Positions 34,732 to 45,228 of a DNA stretch of 64,000 bases are shown here, in pieces. This DNA comes from Manihot esculenta (taxonomy: Eukaryota; Streptophyta; Magnoliopsida; Malpighiales; Euphorbiaceae). The translations under genes were made by a program, and so were the position numbers. The stretch's first letter is position 1. Each line of letters starts with the position of its first letter. The notes under the pieces are model-generated. The model was not told where the DNA came from. It saw only the letters and a program-made list of their open reading frames with translations, and ran no database searches. The DNA is taken from positions 11,207,573 through 11,271,572 of the forward strand of contig NC_035169.2 in the NCBI RefSeq assembly GCF_001659605.2. The letters run 5' to 3'.

Positions 34732-37532
34732 GCCTGCTCTCCTACCTCTTGTCACGTCACCGAGCTGGACTCTTTTCTGATGGATACAAGCCTGGGGTTA
34801 GTCCGACCTGCTTTAGCCCTGAGCTGGATGGCACGATGATGGATCGGGCTGCTCAGTGAGGTCTATTGGGCTTTGGGCATGTTTCTTTCTCTAGGACCCG
34901 GCCTCAGTCCGGGTGCCAGAAGTTCAGCGGTCATCAAGTGCCCATTTACCTCCTCAGTAGTTATTCCATGAGTAATGAGGGAGCAAATCCCTAGGTCCCA
35001 TTATGACTGTGCGGCCCTAGGGAGGCTCTTGTCAAAAATGTCCTTTCTATACCTTTACTCTTTTCGAATTCAAACACTCTATTTCTCTCCAGACTCTTCT
35101 TCTCGCTCTGCTCCCTGTACTTGGTCTTTCTCATCTCCTATAAAATTACTTCAAGGTACATTTTTGTTCTCTAATGGCTGCCCCTAGAATCCCTGATGTC
35201 GCAAACGTGAGGTCCACCATCACCTCTACCTCCCTTACTAACTTCTTTTCTCGGGATTATCTAGATACCTCAATTTATCACATTAGGGCTCCCCACAACA
35301 ATAAGAGGATTGTTCTTCTCATTCCTCCACCACCGGATTTGATTGAACCCTAGCGGGATCGCAGCTTGGTCTTTTATGTCAAGCAACGCGATTTTGGTTT
35401 GGGCTTTCCTTTTTCTCCTTTCTTCATCGAGATTTTCTGTTACTTCGGAGTAACTCCTCGCATGCTCTCACCAAACTCCATTCTTTTCATGTGTTCCTTT
35501 GAATCCATTAGCTTGTGCTGGGGTTTTGCCTCTTCTGTTCTTTTGTTTTCTACCTTTTTCCCTCTGGTCCGGGCTAGCCAGGGGTTTTATTATTTTTCTC
35601 CCCGAGGAGGGTTGTATATCTTCTCGGAGTACAAGGACTCCATTAAGGGCTGGGTTGAAGGTTTTGTGGTGGTAGAGCGGAAGGAAGGCTATGGGATAAC
35701 CTGGGATATGGATCTCTCTTGGAGGTATGTCCTTCCAGGTTGTAACGACCTTCCTCGGCTGCCCCTGGTGGACCATATCTGCCTTCTCCGACTGACCTCT
35801 GTCTCGTGGAAGTATGATGTCGAGAAGTGCATATTCGTGTCCAGTCTTCGGGACTGCCAAGAAGCTAGTATCTGTTTACTGACTTTCGGCCTTTTTCTTC
35901 TATCTTCAGCCTTTTTTTTGTATTTGTTTTTAACTTTAGTTATTTTTGTTTTTGCAGCTTCTCCTGCGCCAATAGATAAGATTAAGCCTCCCAAGAATTT
36001 CACAATGTCCCCAGAGAACATGAAGGCCACTCTGAAGGCCTTCCGGGCTGGCCGATCAGTGGTGGATGTGACCCGGAATGTTTTTCATGCTATCTTCCCC
36101 CCCCCCCCCGGTAGTTGGCCGGACTGCTTCTCCTGCCCTTGCTTCTTCCCGGGCGCTGGTGCCAGCCTCCAAGAGCTCTCATTCTGTACCCTTCAAGGCT
36201 TCTACCTACAGTAGGACCTCGGGCTCTTCTAAGTCTCCGGCGGCTTCGAGGTCTAAACATACTTCCACTCCGGCTTCCCGGGAGCCTATCACCATCGAGG
36301 AATCCACGGAGGGTGGTTCTAAGGGAGGGGCCGAGTCCACTCCTTCTACAACACAATCTAAGTAGGCCGCTGGCGTTGGCGCTATTGTAATCGGTGGCAC
36401 CACCGGCAAGCGAGCCCCATCTTCTGAGGTCCCTTCCGAGGGCCACACCTCCAAGAAGGCACGTGTGGCTGGGCCTCCCGAGTCTATTCTTCCTCCTCCT
36501 GCCGACAAGGGAAAGCAAGTTGTAGGGCAGTTAGGAGACAGTCATTTGTGGTCGAGATGCTCTGTGAGAAGATGTTTGGTGGGGATCTGATGTCTATGAT
36601 CTGCGCTTCCTCGCTCTCGCCAGCCATCTGACCTGCTCCACCAAGCAACAAGCGGCTTTCCGCTTGCAATCCCGGGAGGAGCTGGGAGACAGTCTCTGAG
36701 AGATGCTCCTCATGGTGAGTTATTTCATTGTCTTAGGTTTGCTTCGTTTTCATTGTTTTCTTACTTCGTTTGTTGCCTCTTTTCTGTCAAGCGCTTGGCA
36801 TTTACATAGAGATCGACGCTCGGAATCAATTCCTCCAGAGCTCGATGGACCAACTCGTTGATGAAGCCCGCCGTGAGGAGAACATTGTGGTTACTAGTGA
36901 GGCTCGTGGGCACATAATCGACCTCAAGAATCAACTCGAGGACCTCACCAAGCACCTGGGAGAGATGCGGGAGAAGGTCGGTAGGGCTTCCAAGTGGGCT
37001 TCTGTGGTAGAGTCTCGATGGGATGAGGCTTTAGCGCAGTTGTCTTCATTAGAGGAGGCAAGGGCTCAGCGGGAGGAAGCTTTGGCTCGTGTTGGTGTCC
37101 TTTAGCAGGAGCTTAACAAGCATGCCGAGGATTTGAAAGGCATGGCCTTGGCAGCGGAGAAGTCTCAGCTTCAGCAACAGCAACTCCGTCAAGAGGTCAC
37201 TACTCTGGAGGAGAGGTGTTCTGCCCTATTGAGGGACGTTGGGGCTGTTGAGGATAGGGTCCAGATGGCCTGTGAGGAGCGCCTCCAAGAGTACAAGAAC
37301 TCTGCCGAACTGAAGGCCAAGATTTAGCAAGCCTGTGAAGCATGACTTGAAGAGTACAAGGCCCCCAATGAGATGAAAGAGAAGCTATATAATGAGGCCT
37401 TCCGTATGTTCACTTCCGGGTTCAATCAAGGCCTGAAGGCAGCTAGAGATGCCCCCTCCACTCCGTTAGCGGCCCTTCAAGCTCCCGAAGTCGACTTTGA
37501 CAACGAGGAGGTATACTACGAAGAGTACGTGT
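34732..37532 (+). pseudogene. Older retroelement ORF with a 'putative gypsy type transposon' domain and coiled coil
   Basis: ATG 35174 opens a frame (MAAPRIPDVANVRSTI) that continues through one TAG at 35351. It includes FPFSPFFIEIFCYFGVTPRM and LSPNSILFMCSF, which resemble the plant domain Pfam names 'putative gypsy type transposon' (PF04195). A GT-AG intron (35868-35957) fits the phase. After a C-run at 36098-36107 the frame shifts into a Ser/Pro-rich linker, then a coiled coil (36800-37330: DLKNQLEDLTKHLGEMREKV, SLEEARAQREEALARVG). The last codons are EEVYYEEYV. At least three stops and one shift break it. The protein's role in its parent element is unknown. About 440 bp of leader-like sequence precedes the ATG. 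Confidence 0.65.
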
Positions 37533-38097
37533 GATATCTAGCTGCTACTCGTCCCACATCAACGGAATACGATAAATCAAAATTGTATATAATAGCTAGC
37601 ATGAAACTACTCGTCCCACATCAACGGACCAAACCCTTGGGCTAAGTAGAAAGTGGGTCCAAAAGTTATTTGGGTCAGTTTGGGCCGAGTTATTTCTATT
37701 GGTATTAGAGCCACCCTGGGTCAGAAAAATTATACAGAGCTAATGGACCTGCGAGGAAAGGGCTACCCGTGTGAGACGAGGTGGAGCCGCCCGAGGTATT
37801 AGTGAACCACAATACCCGAGGGTTTGGTCCTGCCTTAGCAATTGTATTCTATTTTAGTTGCGACAAGGACATCGCAAATTTAGCAAGGGAGAGTGTGATA
37901 TCCAGCTGTTGCACGTCCCACATCGACGAAATACAGTAAATCGAAATTGTATATAATAGCTAGCATGAAACTACTAAATAACTTAGGTTAACCATTTTGG
38001 ATCAAGTAAAAAGTGGATCCAAAAGTTATTTGGGTCAGTTTGGACCGGACTATTTTAGGACGACAATCAGTTTGGGCTGGGCTATTTTAGGACAACA
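37530..38097 (+). mobile_element. TRIM-like mini LTR retroelement
   Basis: Two related direct repeats start TGTGATATC(T/C)AGCTG at 37530 and 37894 and share CGTCCCACATC, TTGTATATAATAGCTAGCAT and AAAAGTTATTTGGGTCAG. Just after the first repeat, TGGTATTAGAGCC (37700-37712) looks like a tRNA-Met primer site; AAGGGAGAG precedes the second and looks like a polypurine tract. With about 200-bp LTRs and no coding sequence it fits a TRIM. No target duplication was found and the repeats differ by roughly a fifth, so it is old. Confidence 0.65.
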
Positions 38098-38118
38098 ATC
38101 CTTTGCCTAGGGGAGCTC

Positions 38119-40400
38119 TGTAATACCCGGCTAGACTCCGGTATCGGAATCCCTACCGTCCGGTGGGATCTCGGATGTCGAAAACCTCTAGAAGGGTAAA
38201 ATCATGTTTTTATAAAATGATTTAAAGTATTTTATGATTTTAAGTGAAAAAGGAAGTTGAATTTTAAATGAAAATAGCCTTGGAGGAAGACCCAGGTTCG
38301 GCCGCCGAATCCCAAGTTCGGCCGCCGAACATGCATGTACTTCGGGAGTGCTTTAGGCCCCCGAAAGCATAAGTGAGGGAAGTCCAGGTTCGGCCGCTGA
38401 ACCTCAAGTTCGACCGCCGAACATGGCATGCATGCGGAGGCACGTTCAGCTCCCGAATGTGGCCTGGCCAGCCACCTATAAATGGGTTCCTTAGCCGAAA
38501 TGGGCGAGTTTTCTCCCCATTTTCGGCCAAGGTGAGCTCTCCACCGTCCCTCACCGATTTTGAGTTTCTTCCTTCAGATCTTTCAAGATTTTTATGAGTT
38601 TTCACTTTGTTTTGAAGATTTTGAGCATTTGAGCAAGTTTTGAAGCTTGGAAGGCACAGGAGCTCCTTTCCTTTGGTTTCCAAGTTTAGGTCATCTTTCT
38701 CTCGATCTTCAAGAGGTAAGAGCCGATCTTGAGCTCATTGCATGTTTTAAGTAAGTTTTAAGTAGATCTATGGGGTAGAAATGCATGTTTAGGTTATTGT
38801 TAGATTTATGGATTTATGTATGTTTATGAACAATGTGAGTTGTTTGATGTGTTGTAGTTGGGGTTTTTGATGGTTTGAAGCCCCTAGGAGCTTGTATGCT
38901 TGTTCTTGTATGATTGGGAGTGTTGTAGAATAGGTTTATGCATGTTTGAAAGGTTTGGGAGGCGTTTGTGCATGTTGGAGCTGAGTTTCTGCCACTTTGG
39001 AGAAACTCAGGTTCGGCCGCCGAAGGAACTTTCGGCCGCCGAAGGAACTTTCGGCCGCCGAACCCGCTTGTGGAAGCAGCCTTCGGCTGCCGAAGACTGC
39101 CTCCGAAAGAGGACTTTCGTCTCTAGAGGGCAGTTTCGGCCGCCGAAAGTGCCGCCGAACATGCCTGAGTTTCGTCTCTGTCTGGGAGTTTCGGCCGCCG
39201 AAGGTGCCGCCGAACCTGCCTGACTTTCGGCTCTGGAGGGACTTTCGGCCGCCGAACCTGCCGCCGAAAGTGCCCTGTTCAGCCTTCCTTTGCATGTATT
39301 CCATGAATGTTTTGAGGGGTTAAGGGAGAGGGGGTTTTTGGGGGAGTATTTTAGAGTTATGTTCATGTATGTGTGGTCCCTCATTTGAGTCCACCTGTGT
39401 AGGTTCGGACCCGAGGAACCGAGGACCCCAGCAGTGAGTTCAGCTGCTTCTGTGTCTGTCAGAGCTAACCAGAGGTGAGTGGAATAACTCTTTATGCTTT
39501 AAAGTAAATAAATCAGTTTTAGCATGCTTCACGCATCATGAATGCTATGAGATATAATAGGGTGTTTGCATTAGAACTCACGAATATGTTGCACTGCATA
39601 ATATGTTGATGATGCGGATGAATGTTGAATGATCCTTTAGTCCTCATATGTTACGATATGATGATGATACGGTACGGAAGACCAGTGAGGCCCATTCTAC
39701 GCCTCTGGCACTATGTAAGAGAAAGACCAGTGAGGCCCATTCTACGCCCCTGGCACAGTTGGACCATGTAGAGGACTATTGGTGACAAATTCATCCTTGA
39801 TGATTGTGATGTGATGCATTCCATGTTACCATATGTTTTAAATGATTTACTATTCTGCTCACTGGGCTTTATAGCTCACCCCTCTCCCTTAGCCCCCAGG
39901 TTTGCAGGTACAGGGTAGACTAGGAGGTCAACAAGAGTAATGAAGTCTTGGTTATGTAATAGATAGTGTGGACATGAAAAATGTTGAGATATTATGTATA
40001 AGTACAGTATAGAAATGTAATGTAATGTAAAAATATTCTTGGATGTTAGAGGTGTGCTTGACCATAGAGTATTGTTATCCCTTTTAATACATGATCTCAG
40101 ATGTTTTATGATGTATATGTAAACCAACTCAACGCATGTTATGCCACCCATTGGGGCTTTGATGAGATCCCAAAGAGGGATCAATGTTTATAGTTATGTT
40201 TATGTTTAGTCCATGCACAGGTTGAGTTTGGTGTATGAGAGAATGTATGAAAGAAAAGTTTTAATTTTTATGTATATTCTTGATCATGTATGGGATTAAA
40301 CGGGTTTTCAGGTTTTATGTCAGGCTTGCTACGGGTTCCGGCGGCTTTAAGCCGACATGGATCCTAGCGCCGGTAGCGGTTCAATTTCTGGGTCGTTACA
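38119..40400 (+). mobile_element. Second solo LTR of the chromovirus superfamily
   Basis: A 2282-bp LTR, TGTAATACCCGG...GGTCGTTACA, with a perfect 5-bp duplication AGCTC (38114-38118 and 40401-40405). It has upstream palindromes (from about 38297), a TATA-like TATAAAT near 38478, and an expanded downstream palindrome array at 39012-39270. No internal region is attached. Confidence 0.92.
39012..39270 (+). repeat. Expanded TTCGGCCGCCGAA array in solo LTR 2
   Basis: At least eight full or near-full palindromes lie within about 260 bp, including a local AGGAACTTTCGGCCGCCGA duplication. This is the densest array in the window. Confidence 0.85.
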
Positions 40401-40434
40401 AGCTCCTCCTCCACTAGCTGGATCTCAGGGGGAG
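40401..40434. other. Remnant between solo LTR 2 and element C
   Basis: A 34-bp piece that rejoins the sequence left of the solo LTR. It ends CTCAGGGGGAG, which resembles a polypurine tract and could be the edge of an older element. Confidence 0.4.
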
Positions 40435-40665
40435 TGTAACGACCCGAAAATCGGACCGCTACCGGCTCTAGGATCCAGATCGGTTTTAGGCCGCCAGGAC
40501 CCGCAGCAAGCCAAACATTTATCCTGTGAACCTGTTTAATCCCATACATGATCAACAACATACATAAAAATTTGAACTTTTCTTTCCATTCAATCACCAA
40601 ACTCAACCTATGCAAACACTTTACATAAACATAATCATAAACATTAACCCCTCCTTGGAGTCTCA
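40435..40665 (-). repeat. Outer piece of element C 3' LTR, joined to a truncated element B LTR
   Basis: From TGTAACGACCCG to GGAGTCTCA it follows the C 5' LTR (57345-57565) almost base for base. At the shared CTCA (40662-40665) it switches to sequence that matches the B 5' LTR from about 48010. The 1664-bp 'LTR' at 40435-42098 is therefore a chimera made by a deletion across the insertion junction. Confidence 0.82.
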
Positions 40666-42098
40666 GGTCTTCATTTAAGGGGCTAATGAATCCAAGCTAC
40701 GCCCGATCTGTACATGCACTGATTAATGCAACATCTTCGTGCTCACTAATGCAAACCTATAAACATGGCATAAATGATGCATGACACATGCTACAAATGT
40801 TTGAGTGCGCATCTTAAAAATAATTATTTCAGTTCCACTCACCTCTGGCTGACTCTGTACTGACTCTGCAGGTTCTGAAGCAGTGCTCACTGCTGACCTC
40901 CTTGGTTCCTCTGGTCCATTCCTACACAGGTGGACTGAAATGAGGGACCAAACTAACTCAAGAACATCTCTAAGAAACTCCCCAAAAACCCTCTAAACAA
41001 TCTCCAAACAATCACATAAAACATGCAAAAGAAAGCTGGACAGGGCACTTTCAGCGGCAGGTTCGGCGGCCGAAACCCCTCTCCAGAGACAAAACTCATG
41101 CATGTTCGGCGGCACCTTCGGCGGCCGAAGGTCTCGTCCAGAGACGAAACTCACACACTTTCGGCGGCCGAACTCCCTCTTTCGGCGGTCGAAAGTCCCT
41201 TTCTAAACCGAAAGCCTAGCTTTCGGGGGTAAGCTTTGGCAGCCGAAACTGCCTCCACAACGGGTTCGGCGGCCGAACCTTCTTTCGGCGGCCGAACCTG
41301 GTTTTGCCCGTTGGGCAGAACCCTGCTCTGTTTCATGTAAACTTTCCCCCAAACTTATCCAACATGCATATCAACTACTCCCAACTAGCACATACCATAA
41401 AACATGCAGAAAAAGGCCTAAAACTCACTTATAACCCCAAGAAACATATCAAACAACACTTAAACATACTTAAACACAAAATCATGCAAAACCTCAACCA
41501 AAACCCTATTCATGCATACTAGCCATCCAACTCCCATAAAACCTTCAAAAATCAGTAAAAGAGGTTCTGGATCTTGAGTTACCTCTTCCAAACAGAGATC
41601 AAGTGATCCTAACGTGGAAATATGGAGAAATCTCCTCACAACTCTCCAACCTTCACAACTTAGTTCTTTTGCTCAAAACTCTTAAAACCTTCAAAAACAC
41701 ATGAAAACGCTTCAAAACCTTACAAGATTTGAGCAAGATCATGAAAGTCAACTAGGGAGGGTGTTGGACTCACATCTGGCTGAAGATGGAAGCAAAATAT
41801 CATCTTTCCACCGACTTGGCGCCCTTTTATAGGTGGCTGGCCAGACCACCTTCGGCGGCCAAACGTGAATCCAAAACCATGCAAGGTTCGGCGGCCGAAA
41901 GTCACCTTCGGCGGCCGAACTTGCCATTTTCTCCCTTGGCTCTTTTCTTTCAAAAACTCAGTTTCCTTTATACTTAAAACCTTAAAACAAGTCAAAATAC
42001 ATAAGAAAACATATGTCTTACCCTTCTCGAGGGGTCCGACACCCGAGATTCCACCAGACTACAGGAATTCCGAGGCCGGACTCGAGCCGGGTATTACA
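40666..42098 (-). repeat. Element B 3' LTR, lacking its first about 670 bp
   Basis: It matches 48010-49445 closely, including palindrome clusters (about 41054-41300 and 41880-41925) and the hairpin-like GGTTTTGCCCGTTGGGCAGAACC near 41299. The inner end GTATTACA is intact. Confidence 0.85.
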
Positions 42099-42113
42099 TT
42101 CTCCCCCCCTTAA

Positions 42114-42135
42114 GAACATTCGTCCCCGAATGTTC
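42114..42135 (-). repeat. Pre-polypurine-tract hairpin of element B
   Basis: A perfect inverse copy of the element A hairpin (9-bp stem, 4-base loop). Confidence 0.85.
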
Positions 42136-42182
42136 CTCAAACAACTAAGCACATAAACACACAGAAAAAGGGAAAACTAACC

Positions 42183-42845
42183 TCAAAACAGATATGGGTA
42201 TTGCTGGAGCATAGACTCTCTTGTCTCCCAGGTGCACTCTTCTAGGTTATGGTGGTTCCACAGGACTTTTACCATCGGAATTTTCTTGTTTCTCAACTTT
42301 CTGATCTGGGTGTCAATGATCCTCACTGGCTGCTCGACATATGTGAGATCTCCTAGAATCTCCACAGCAGGCTCACTGAGAACCTGCCCCGGATCTGACA
42401 CAAATTTCCGTAACATAGAAACATGAAAAACCAGATGGATTCTTTCCATAGATGCAGGTAAATCTAGCTTGTACGACACATTGCCGATCCTCTGCAGAAT
42501 CTCAAAAGGACCAATGTATCGTGGAGCTAGCTTTCCCTTTCTCCCAAAGCGAACCACGCCTTTCATTGGAGACACCTTTAGCAAAACCATATCCCCCTCT
42601 TGAAACTCTAACTGCTTCCGACGGACATCTGCATAACTTTTTTGTCTGCTGACAGCTGTTCTGATCCTCTCTCTGATGATAGGCACTAATCTGCTGGTAA
42701 GCTCGACTAACTCTGGCCCTGCAAGAGCCTTCTCTCCTACCTCTTCCCAGCAAACAGGTGTTCGGCACTTCCTCCCATACAGAGCTTCATACGGAGCCAT
42801 CCCTATGCTAGCATGATGGCTGTTGTTGTAGGCAAACTCCACCAG
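42183..42845 (-). pseudogene. Element B integrase C-terminal part and chromodomain-like tail
   Basis: It encodes [20 protein letters not shown] with the catalytic Glu, a GPY/F-like region ([20 protein letters not shown]), and the tail VRIIDTQIRKL, VKVLWNHHN and EECTWETRESM, ending YPYLF. A TAG separates it from the upstream part at about 42860. Confidence 0.85.
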
Positions 42846-42860
42846 AGGTAGATGCTGCCT

Positions 42861-43325
42861 CTAAGAACCCCCAAAGTCTAACACACACATTCTCAACATA
42901 TCTTCTATGGTCTGGATGGTCCTTTCGGACTGACCGTCTGTCTGTGGATGGAAAGCAGTGCTGAAATCCAATCTTGTGCCCATAGCAGCTTGCAGACTCC
43001 GCCAAAACCTGGAGGTGAACTGAGGTCCCCTATCTGATACGATTGACACAGGAACTCCATGCAGCCGTACTATTTCATCTACATACACCTGCGCTAGCTT
43101 GTCCACAGAATAGTTACTCCTGACTGGAATGAAGTGAGCAGATTTAGTCAGTCTATCCATAATCACCCATATGGAGTCTAGCCTGTTGGACATCGCCGGT
43201 AAGCCCACGACAAAATCCATAGCGATGTTCTCCCATTTCCACTCTGGAATCGGCAGTGGGTTAAGCATTCCAGCCAGCTTCTGGTGCTCTAGCTTCACCC
43301 TTTGACATGTTTCGCAGGTTGACAC
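42861..43325 (-). pseudogene. Element B integrase catalytic part
   Basis: It runs from [14 protein letters not shown] through MDFVVGLPA (first catalytic Asp) and [12 protein letters not shown] (second Asp) to [12 protein letters not shown]. It is bounded on both sides by TAG codons where related copies read sense codons. Confidence 0.85.
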
Positions 43326-44033
43326 ATACTATGCCACTTCTCTCTTCATCGCTGGCCACCAATACACTCTTCTCAGATCTTGATACATCTTGGTGGCTCC
43401 AGGGTGAATGCTATACCTCGCATTATGAGCTTCCCTCATAATGTCTTCCTTCAAACTGCTATCATTTGGTACACATAATCTCTTACCGTGACGAAGAATC
43501 CCCTCACTGTCAAATCTGAACTCTGCACTGCTGCCAGACTGAACAGTCCTGGCAATCTTCACTAACTCAGGGTCTTCGTGCTGTTTCAGAGCCACTTGCT
43601 CTAGAAACACTGGTGTCACTCTCAGCTGTGCAATCAAAGCACCTGTACCAGATAACTGCAACTGTAGCCCTTCATCCATGAGTCTGTAAAAGTCCTTCAC
43701 CACCGGTCTTCTCTCTACTGAAATGTGGGATAAACTGCCAAGTGACTTCCGGCTTAAGGCATCAGCTACCACATTAGCCTTACCCGGATGATACTGGATC
43801 TTGCAATCATAATCACTGAGCAATTCTACCCATCGTCTTTGCCTCAAGTTTAGCTCTCTTTGGCTCAAGATGTGCTGCAGGCTCTTATGATCCGTGAAGA
43901 TCTCACACTTTACCCCATAGAGGTAATGCCGCCACATTTTCAGTGCAAAGATAACAGCTGCCATCTCAAGATCGTGTGTAGGATAGTTCAGCTCGTGCTT
44001 CTTCAGCTGTCTAGAAGCATAAGCTATCACTCT
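43326..44033 (-). pseudogene. Element B RNase H and integrase zinc module
   Basis: [41 protein letters not shown] and [10 protein letters not shown] show RNase [12 protein letters not shown] begins the integrase HHCC module. The upstream join is an extra A in a run near 44035-44041 that shifts the frame. Confidence 0.85.
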
Positions 44034-45228
44034 GTCTTTTTTGCATCAACACACAACCTAATCCCACTCGGGATGCATCACAGAATACAGTGAAGTCTTC
44101 ATCATTGATCGGCAGAGCTAACACCGGTGCTGAAGTCAACCGTCTCTTCAACTCTTCAAAACTCTCTTCACACTCTTCTGACCATACAAACTTCTGGTTC
44201 TTTCTAGTTAATCTGGTCATCGGAGCAGCAATCTTCGAGAAGTCCTGAACGAACCTCCAATAGTAGCCTGCCAAACCCAGAAAACTCTTGATCTCTGTTA
44301 CTGTCATGGGTGTAGGCCAGTTGGCTACTACCTCTATCTTCTTGGGGTCCACTGCTATACCTTCATCTGATACGACATGCCCCAAGAAAGAAATGCTCCT
44401 CAGCCAGAACTCACATTTAGAGAACTTGGCATACAAGCCATGTTCCCTCAAAGTCTGTAAGACTATCCTCAGATGCTGGGCATGCTCCTCTGCATCCCTG
44501 GAGTACACTAAGATATCATCTATAAAGACAATCACAAAGCGATCCAGGTACTCTCTGAAAACTCTGTTCATGAGATCCATGAATGCTGCAGGGGCGTTAG
44601 TTAACCCGAACGGCATTACTAGGAACTCATAATGCCCATATCTGGTCCTGAAAGCTGTCTTAGGTACATCCTCTTCCCTGATTCTCAACTGATGGTATCC
44701 GGATCTCAGATCTATCTTCGAGAAACAACCTGCTCCTGACAGCTGGTCAAATAGATCATCGATCCTGGGTAGAGGATATTTGTTCTTGGTAGTGACCTTG
44801 TTCAACTGCCGATAGTCGACACAAAGTCTAAGCGGTCCATCCTTCTTCCTGACAAACAGTACTGGCGCACCCCAAGGTGAGGTACTCGGGTGGATGAAAC
44901 CCTTATCTACCAAATCCTGTAACTGCTCTTTCAACTCTCTCAGCTCAGCTGGTGCCATCCTGTAGGGAGGAATAGAGATCGATCTCGTACCAGGCATTAA
45001 CTCTATCTCGAACTCTATTTCTCTCACAGGTGGTAGTCCTGAAAGCTCTTCAGGAAACACATCTGGGAACTCTCTAACAACTGGTACTGAGGATGGTTCC
45101 CTAACCTGCATGTCTAGCTCTCTCACATGAGCTAGGAACCCCTGACAACCCTTCCTCAACAACGTACGAGCCTGGAGGGCTGATATCAAACCCTTAGGTG
45201 TCCCTCTCCTGTCTCCTCTGAAGACACA
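44034..45228 (-). pseudogene. Element B reverse transcriptase
   Basis: It contains [67 protein letters not shown] and the active-site [10 protein letters not shown], with the thumb [14 protein letters not shown] and the start of RNase H ([15 protein letters not shown]). The frame is lost at the A-run near 44035. Confidence 0.87.

Noticed and set aside
40435..42098. A simple 1.66-kb intact LTR
   Set aside because: The first 231 bp belong to element C and the rest to element B; it is a deletion chimera.
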